Shown here: piece by piece, positions 60,236-64,000 of the stretch
How the letters are laid out: each line of letters starts with the position of its first letter
Position numbering within the stretch: the stretch's first letter is position 1
Source: Chryseobacterium taeanense
Lineage (GTDB): Bacteria; Bacteroidota; Bacteroidia; Flavobacteriales; Weeksellaceae
Assembly: GCF_900099685.1 (NCBI RefSeq)
Contig: NZ_FNDW01000005.1
Coordinates: forward strand, 62,001 to 126,000
Length of the DNA: 64,000 bases
Reading direction: 5' to 3'
Position numbers and translations under genes: made by a program
The notes under the pieces: generated by a model
The model's database searches: none
The model's input: the letters and a program-made list of their open reading frames with translations, nothing else
What the model was told of the DNA's origin: nothing

Positions 60236-61624
60236 ATGTCTAAAAAAAAGAAGGTAACCATCGTATTTGATATTGGAAAAACCAATAAAAAATTCTTTCT
60301 GTTTGATAAAAACTATAAAGAAGTCGTTCGTGAGTACACTGAATTACCGCTCACGACGGATGAAGATGGTTATCCTACGGAAGACTTGGTTGCACTTCAA
60401 AACTGGATTAAAGATAACTTCAATGCCATTCTCGATAATGAAAATTTTGACGTGAAAGCCATCAATTTTTCTACTTACGGAGCAAGTTTTGTACATCTGG
60501 ATCAGAAAGGGAATGTCCTCACGCCATTGTACAATTACACCAAACCGATGGACGAGGAAATATTGGACTTATTCTATAAAAAACACGGAAGCAGGCTTAA
60601 AATAGCCCGAGAAACTGCTTCTCCACAAACAGGAATGCTCAATTCCGGATTGCAGCTATTCTGGTTGAAGTATAAGCATCCCGAAGTTTTCAAAAAAATT
60701 CGCTACAGCCTTCATTTACCTCAGTATTTATCATATCTGTTTACCGGAATTTGTGTGTCTGAATTTACTTCTATTGGATGCCACACCAATTTATGGGACT
60801 ATGACAAAGCAGATTATCACGACTGGGTGTACGAAGAAGAAATTGACGCTCTGCTGCCACCGATTGTACCAACTTCAGCAAGCATCAACACTTCCTATAG
60901 AAATAAAAAAATTAAAATTGGGGTCGGAATTCATGACAGTTCTTCAGCGCTTTTACCGTATATTTTAAGTAAAAAAGAACCCTTTTTACTGCTTTCCACA
61001 GGAACCTGGAGTATTTCCCTTAATCCTTTTAATGATGAAAGTTTAACCGACGAAGACATCGAAAACAATTGCCTGAATTATATGAGAATTGATGGGAAAC
61101 GTGTAAAAGCATCCCGTTTTTTCATGGGAAATGAATATAAAATTCAGGTTGAAAAATTGTGCGCACATTATGGAAAAGAATATGGTTTCCATAGAGAAGT
61201 TGAATTCGACCAGGATTTGTACCTGCGTCTCATGAAACACAAAGCGGTTTATTTTCGTTTTGAAGGAATTATTTTAAAAAGAAAAATAATCAGCGCAACA
61301 GATTTAAATTCTTTTGCTACTTTTGAAGAAGCCTATCATCAGCTGATGATTGAACTGATGGATTTGCAGATTCACACCATAACAAATGCTATCGGAAATT
61401 CAGAAATTAAAAATATTTATATTGATGGCGGATTTACCGACAATGATGTGTTTATGAAACTGATGTCGCACCATTTTCAGCATTACAATGTGATGTCTAC
61501 TCATTCTCCGTTAGGTTCTGCGTTGGGTGCTTCCATGGTGATTTCAAACAAGAAAATAGACGAAACTTTTTTACAGCAGCATTATCAGATGAAAGTACTT
61601 CAACCGTTACTTTTTAATTTATAA
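60236..61624 (+). CDS. L-rhamnulokinase-type FGGY carbohydrate kinase
   Basis: This is a 462-residue cytoplasmic kinase phosphorylating L-rhamnulose. I chose ATG at 60236 (MSKKKKVTIVFDIGKTNKKFF); an in-frame extension to 60170 is encoded by the intergenic repeat. FGGY motifs are DIGKTNKKFFLFD (phosphate loop), ISLSTGTWS-type (LLLSTGTWSISLNP, about 257-270) and YIDGGFTDNDVFMKL (about 392-406). It is the third gene of the rhamnose operon, between the isomerase and the lactate dehydrogenase. An identity as fuculokinase cannot be excluded from sequence, but the context gives rhamnulose. Confidence 0.85.
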   Translation: MSKKKKVTIVFDIGKTNKKFFLFDKNYKEVVREYTELPLTTDEDGYPTEDLVALQNWIKDNFNAILDNENFDVKAINFSTYGASFVHLDQKGNVLTPLYNYTKPMDEEILDLFYKKHGSRLKIARETASPQTGMLNSGLQLFWLKYKHPEVFKKIRYSLHLPQYLSYLFTGICVSEFTSIGCHTNLWDYDKADYHDWVYEEEIDALLPPIVPTSASINTSYRNKKIKIGVGIHDSSSALLPYILSKKEPFLLLSTGTWSISLNPFNDESLTDEDIENNCLNYMRIDGKRVKASRFFMGNEYKIQVEKLCAHYGKEYGFHREVEFDQDLYLRLMKHKAVYFRFEGIILKRKIISATDLNSFATFEEAYHQLMIELMDLQIHTITNAIGNSEIKNIYIDGGFTDNDVFMKLMSHHFQHYNVMSTHSPLGSALGASMVISNKKIDETFLQQHYQMKVLQPLLFNL

Positions 61625-61640
61625 AGTATTTTATTAATAG

Positions 61641-61672
61641 CAACTATCAACCATTAACCGTCAACCAATAAC
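61641..61672. repeat. CAACTATCAACC repeat before lldD
   Basis: A short tract of CAACTATCAACCATTAACC units fills the 53-bp gap. It uses the same vocabulary, in complement, as the repeats at 1852-1918 and 4350-4422. Confidence 0.5.
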
Positions 61673-61677
61673 ATATT

Positions 61678-62829
61678 ATGGCATTTCCATTTGATACCCG
61701 TTATGCATCTCTAGAGTTACTCATCGAAAGAGCTAAAAAAAGAATGCCCCGTTTTGCTTTTGAATATCTGGACGGTGGCTGCAATGAAAATATAAACCGC
61801 GATAGAAATACAGACGAATTAAGAGAAGTGCTTCTGCGTCCGCGTTATCTTAATAACAATTTTGCGGAAGCTAATATGGAAACCGAATTATTCGGGGTAA
61901 AATATTCTGCGCCTTTCGGGATTTCTCCGGTAGGTTTACAAGGTCTAATGTGGCCGAACGCTCCGGAAATTCTGGCAAAAGCAGCTTTTAAACATAATAT
62001 TCCTTTTATTTTAAGTACCGTTACCACAAGCAGTATTGAAAGAATTGCTGAATTAACGGAAGGAAAAGCCTGGTACCAGCTGTATCATCCGAGAGAAGAA
62101 TGGTTGCGCGATGATATACTTGACCGTTGCGAGGCTTCCGGATATGATGTATTGGTAGTTTTGGCAGATGTTCCGACATTCGGATACAGAGCCAAGGAAA
62201 TCAGAAACGGTCTGGCCATGCCGCCACAACTGAATTTCAGAAATGTATCACAAGCTTTGGTAAAGCCTCAATGGTGCCTGGAAATGTTAAAACACGGTGT
62301 TCCAAGCTTCAAAACGATGGAAAAATATATGGATAAAAACATGAACGTAAAACAATTGGGACAGTTCATGAACTCTACTTTTTCAGGAAGGTTAAATTCA
62401 GATAGAATCAAAGCCATTCGAGATAAGTGGAAAGGGAAACTTGTCATCAAAGGGGTTGCTTCCGACGAAGATGCAGAGGAAGCGGTACGGTTAGGTTTTG
62501 ATGGAATGATTATTTCCAATCATGGCGGAAGACAGCTGGATGCCGGAGAATCTACGATTGCCGTAGTAAAAGAAATCAGCGAAAAATATAAAGGTCAGAT
62601 CAAAATCATGATGGACAGCGGCGTAAGAACTGGTCCGGATGTTGCCCGTGCGTTGAGCTGCGGGGCCGAATTTACCTTTATGGGAAGAACTTTTATGTAT
62701 GCCGTAGGAGCTTTAGGTGACAAAGGCGGCAATCATATTATCGAAATGCTTAAGATGCAGTTCAGGCAGGTAATGGAACAGCTTTGTTGTGAAAAACCGG
62801 AGGATTTGCAGAACTTTAGAGTGAAGTAG
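61678..62829 (+). CDS. FMN-dependent L-lactate dehydrogenase (LldD-type)
   Basis: This is a 383-residue enzyme of the alpha-hydroxy-acid oxidising family: FMN TIM barrel. Motifs are FEYLDGGCNENINRDRNTDE (about 28-47), WYQLYHPREEW (about 131-141), VIKGVASDEDAEEAVRLGFDGMIISNHGGRQLD (about 258-290), with the catalytic His in SNHGGRQLD, and DSGVRTGPDVARALSCGAEFTFMGR. It turns L-lactate into pyruvate. As the last gene of the rhamnose operon it takes the L-lactate formed by the fused dehydrogenase, so rhamnose carbon goes fully to central metabolism. Confidence 0.9.
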   Translation: MAFPFDTRYASLELLIERAKKRMPRFAFEYLDGGCNENINRDRNTDELREVLLRPRYLNNNFAEANMETELFGVKYSAPFGISPVGLQGLMWPNAPEILAKAAFKHNIPFILSTVTTSSIERIAELTEGKAWYQLYHPREEWLRDDILDRCEASGYDVLVVLADVPTFGYRAKEIRNGLAMPPQLNFRNVSQALVKPQWCLEMLKHGVPSFKTMEKYMDKNMNVKQLGQFMNSTFSGRLNSDRIKAIRDKWKGKLVIKGVASDEDAEEAVRLGFDGMIISNHGGRQLDAGESTIAVVKEISEKYKGQIKIMMDSGVRTGPDVARALSCGAEFTFMGRTFMYAVGALGDKGGNHIIEMLKMQFRQVMEQLCCEKPEDLQNFRVK

Positions 62830-62935
62830 TAATTTTGTAATATAATTGCATTGAAAGCTATTTAAATTTTAATTAATTCTTTTTAGAATAAATTCATATT
62901 TATAATAAAATTCAAAGCATATCAAACTGCTGATA

Positions 62936-63976
62936 TTATTTGATATCTTCTATGTTTATCCAGCCTGTTTGAGGTAAACCATCCTTTGGATCTGAAAAAT
63001 TAATTAATGTCCAGTTTGGTTGTTTTTTAACTATAATAATTTCAAAATCTTTAGGTAATTCATTAATGACAAGTGATTTTATGTTAGGTTTTAATTTTAT
63101 TTTACATTTTTTGCTTGTAAATGATATTTTATCATTTTTACTAATTTCACCTTTTACCTCTTCAATACTTTTTAAAATTGTTGTATTTGCCTTTTGAAGT
63201 TCTATGACTTCTAATTTTGTAGCAGGCTCAGGTTTATCTTTAATAAAATCATAATATTGATGTAAGCTTGCAAATCTCAGAATAACATCAATAATAAATA
63301 ACACGAGAACCCCAGCATCTTTATATTTTAGGTAAAATTCTTCAACTAATTTAAGAAAGGATTTAAATTCAATGGAAAAATTTTCAGGACTTAAACTAGT
63401 TGAGTCAGTTGTTAATTGATCAGATAGAATTATTGCTTCGTTTGTTAAATCCTCAAAATTTTCAATAATATTCCAGTCATGGTTTAATGAGGCTATTTTT
63501 GCTATTTCACTTGAAAGACTACTAAATGCTGTATTGAGGTTTTTAATTTTACTTAACTCGGTCTTGGCAATAGAAGTAGAATTGATAACTCCTAATGATT
63601 TGAATAGATTTCCATTAAGATATTCTTGTTGTTTCACTAAGTTTGAAATAGCACTTAATGTAGAATCTGGTATTTTTATTGATTGGCTAATTTTTTGAAA
63701 ATCATGGTTTTGAAGTGCTTTTGAAAAAGTCATCATTGATGCATTTAAACTTTCATTAATTTTATTTGCACTAATTAAACTATTTTGAAAACTACTATTG
63801 GCAAGTAATTTTGATATTGGCATTAAAGCAGATAAAGCATCAGGTTGAATATTTATATTTGAACTTTTCGCTAACTCATTCATTTGAATTTGTAATGGCG
63901 AAGATAATACACTTAATGATTTTGTTTTTTCAGATAATCCATTTATCAATTTTAGAAAGTCAAAAATATTGCTCAT
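62936..63976 (-). CDS. Membrane protein with C-terminal SH3-like domain, unknown
   Basis: This 346-residue product is not recognised as a family. The N-terminal about 200 residues are Ser/Asn/Leu rich and helical, with repeated SxxNxLxxxLxK patterns, without a signal peptide. One TM is likely at about 216-236 (GVLVLFIIDVILRFASLH). A short coiled coil follows (about 250-275, KLEVIELQKANTTILKSIEEVK). The C-terminal SH3-like domain (about 285-346) contains KLKPNIKSLVINELPKDFEIIIVKK and ends TGWINIEDIK. The gene is more AT-rich than the PUL and points against it. The right edge is 24 bp upstream of its start, so its promoter and neighbours are outside the window. Confidence 0.65.
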   Translation of the reverse strand: MSNIFDFLKLINGLSEKTKSLSVLSSPLQIQMNELAKSSNINIQPDALSALMPISKLLANSSFQNSLISANKINESLNASMMTFSKALQNHDFQKISQSIKIPDSTLSAISNLVKQQEYLNGNLFKSLGVINSTSIAKTELSKIKNLNTAFSSLSSEIAKIASLNHDWNIIENFEDLTNEAIILSDQLTTDSTSLSPENFSIEFKSFLKLVEEFYLKYKDAGVLVLFIIDVILRFASLHQYYDFIKDKPEPATKLEVIELQKANTTILKSIEEVKGEISKNDKISFTSKKCKIKLKPNIKSLVINELPKDFEIIIVKKQPNWTLINFSDPKDGLPQTGWINIEDIK

Positions 63977-64000
63977 TTAATATATTTATTACGTGGATGT

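Noticed and set aside
1..64000. tRNA, rRNA, riboswitch, transposase or phage genes
   Set aside because: None was recognised on reading both strands; a covariance-model scan would be needed to exclude small RNAs.

Overview
The window is AT-rich chromosomal DNA from a member of the Bacteroidota, most likely a Flavobacteriia of the Chryseobacterium/Weeksellaceae type. This is inferred from SusC/SusD and type IX secretion (T9SS) proteins, TAnnTTTG-type promoter boxes, the near absence of Shine-Dalgarno sequences and the style of the intergenic repeats. I saw no rRNA, tRNA, CRISPR array, transposase or integrase. The window opens inside one gene, a FabH-like ketosynthase on the minus strand.

Region 1 (1-12.0 kb) holds the FabH fragment and a five-gene minus-strand export operon: membrane-fusion protein, ABC ATPase, two paralogous MacB/FtsX permeases and a TolC-type outer-membrane protein. 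A sigma-54 activator and a histidine kinase are transcribed divergently from it. A near-consensus sigma-54 promoter lies just upstream of the export operon. Region 2 (12.0-14.5 kb) has three small genes (an HTH protein, an unknown and a Cys4 mini-protein) and an NhaP-type antiporter. Region 3 (14.6-24.3 kb) is an envelope-stress cluster: a YbjN-like protein, a PspA/ESCRT-III-like protein, a YqiJ/NfeD-like OB-fold membrane protein, a flotillin and a 1603-residue AAA+ coiled-coil ATPase. A divergent XRE regulator sits beside it.

Region 4 (24.4-33.1 kb) contains transporters (DUF389, NhaA, an APC permease, SulP), an ArsR / DUF6428 / arsenate-reductase-like unit with a repeated operator, and a small lipoprotein.

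Region 5 (33.2-62.8 kb) is a polysaccharide utilisation locus for pectin, specifically rhamnogalacturonan I. It encodes a T9SS-exported PL1 pectate lyase, GH28, GH2, a CE12-type acetylesterase, GH106, a DUF4350-like protein, PL11, GH105, the rhamnose symporter RhaT and a SusC/SusD pair. A complete L-rhamnose route to pyruvate follows: isomerase, kinase, fused aldolase/dehydrogenase and FMN lactate dehydrogenase. Four transcription units in this region share one promoter architecture: two CAGGATR-like heptamers 10 bp apart, then exactly 20 bp, then a TA-N2-TT -7 box. This points to one unlinked activator controlling the regulon. The window ends with an AT-rich minus-strand gene for a membrane protein with an SH3-like tail.

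The observations most worth following are the four-copy regulon operator, the PspA/flotillin/giant-ATPase cluster and the sigma-54-controlled exporter. All names come from reading the sequence; no database search was possible.
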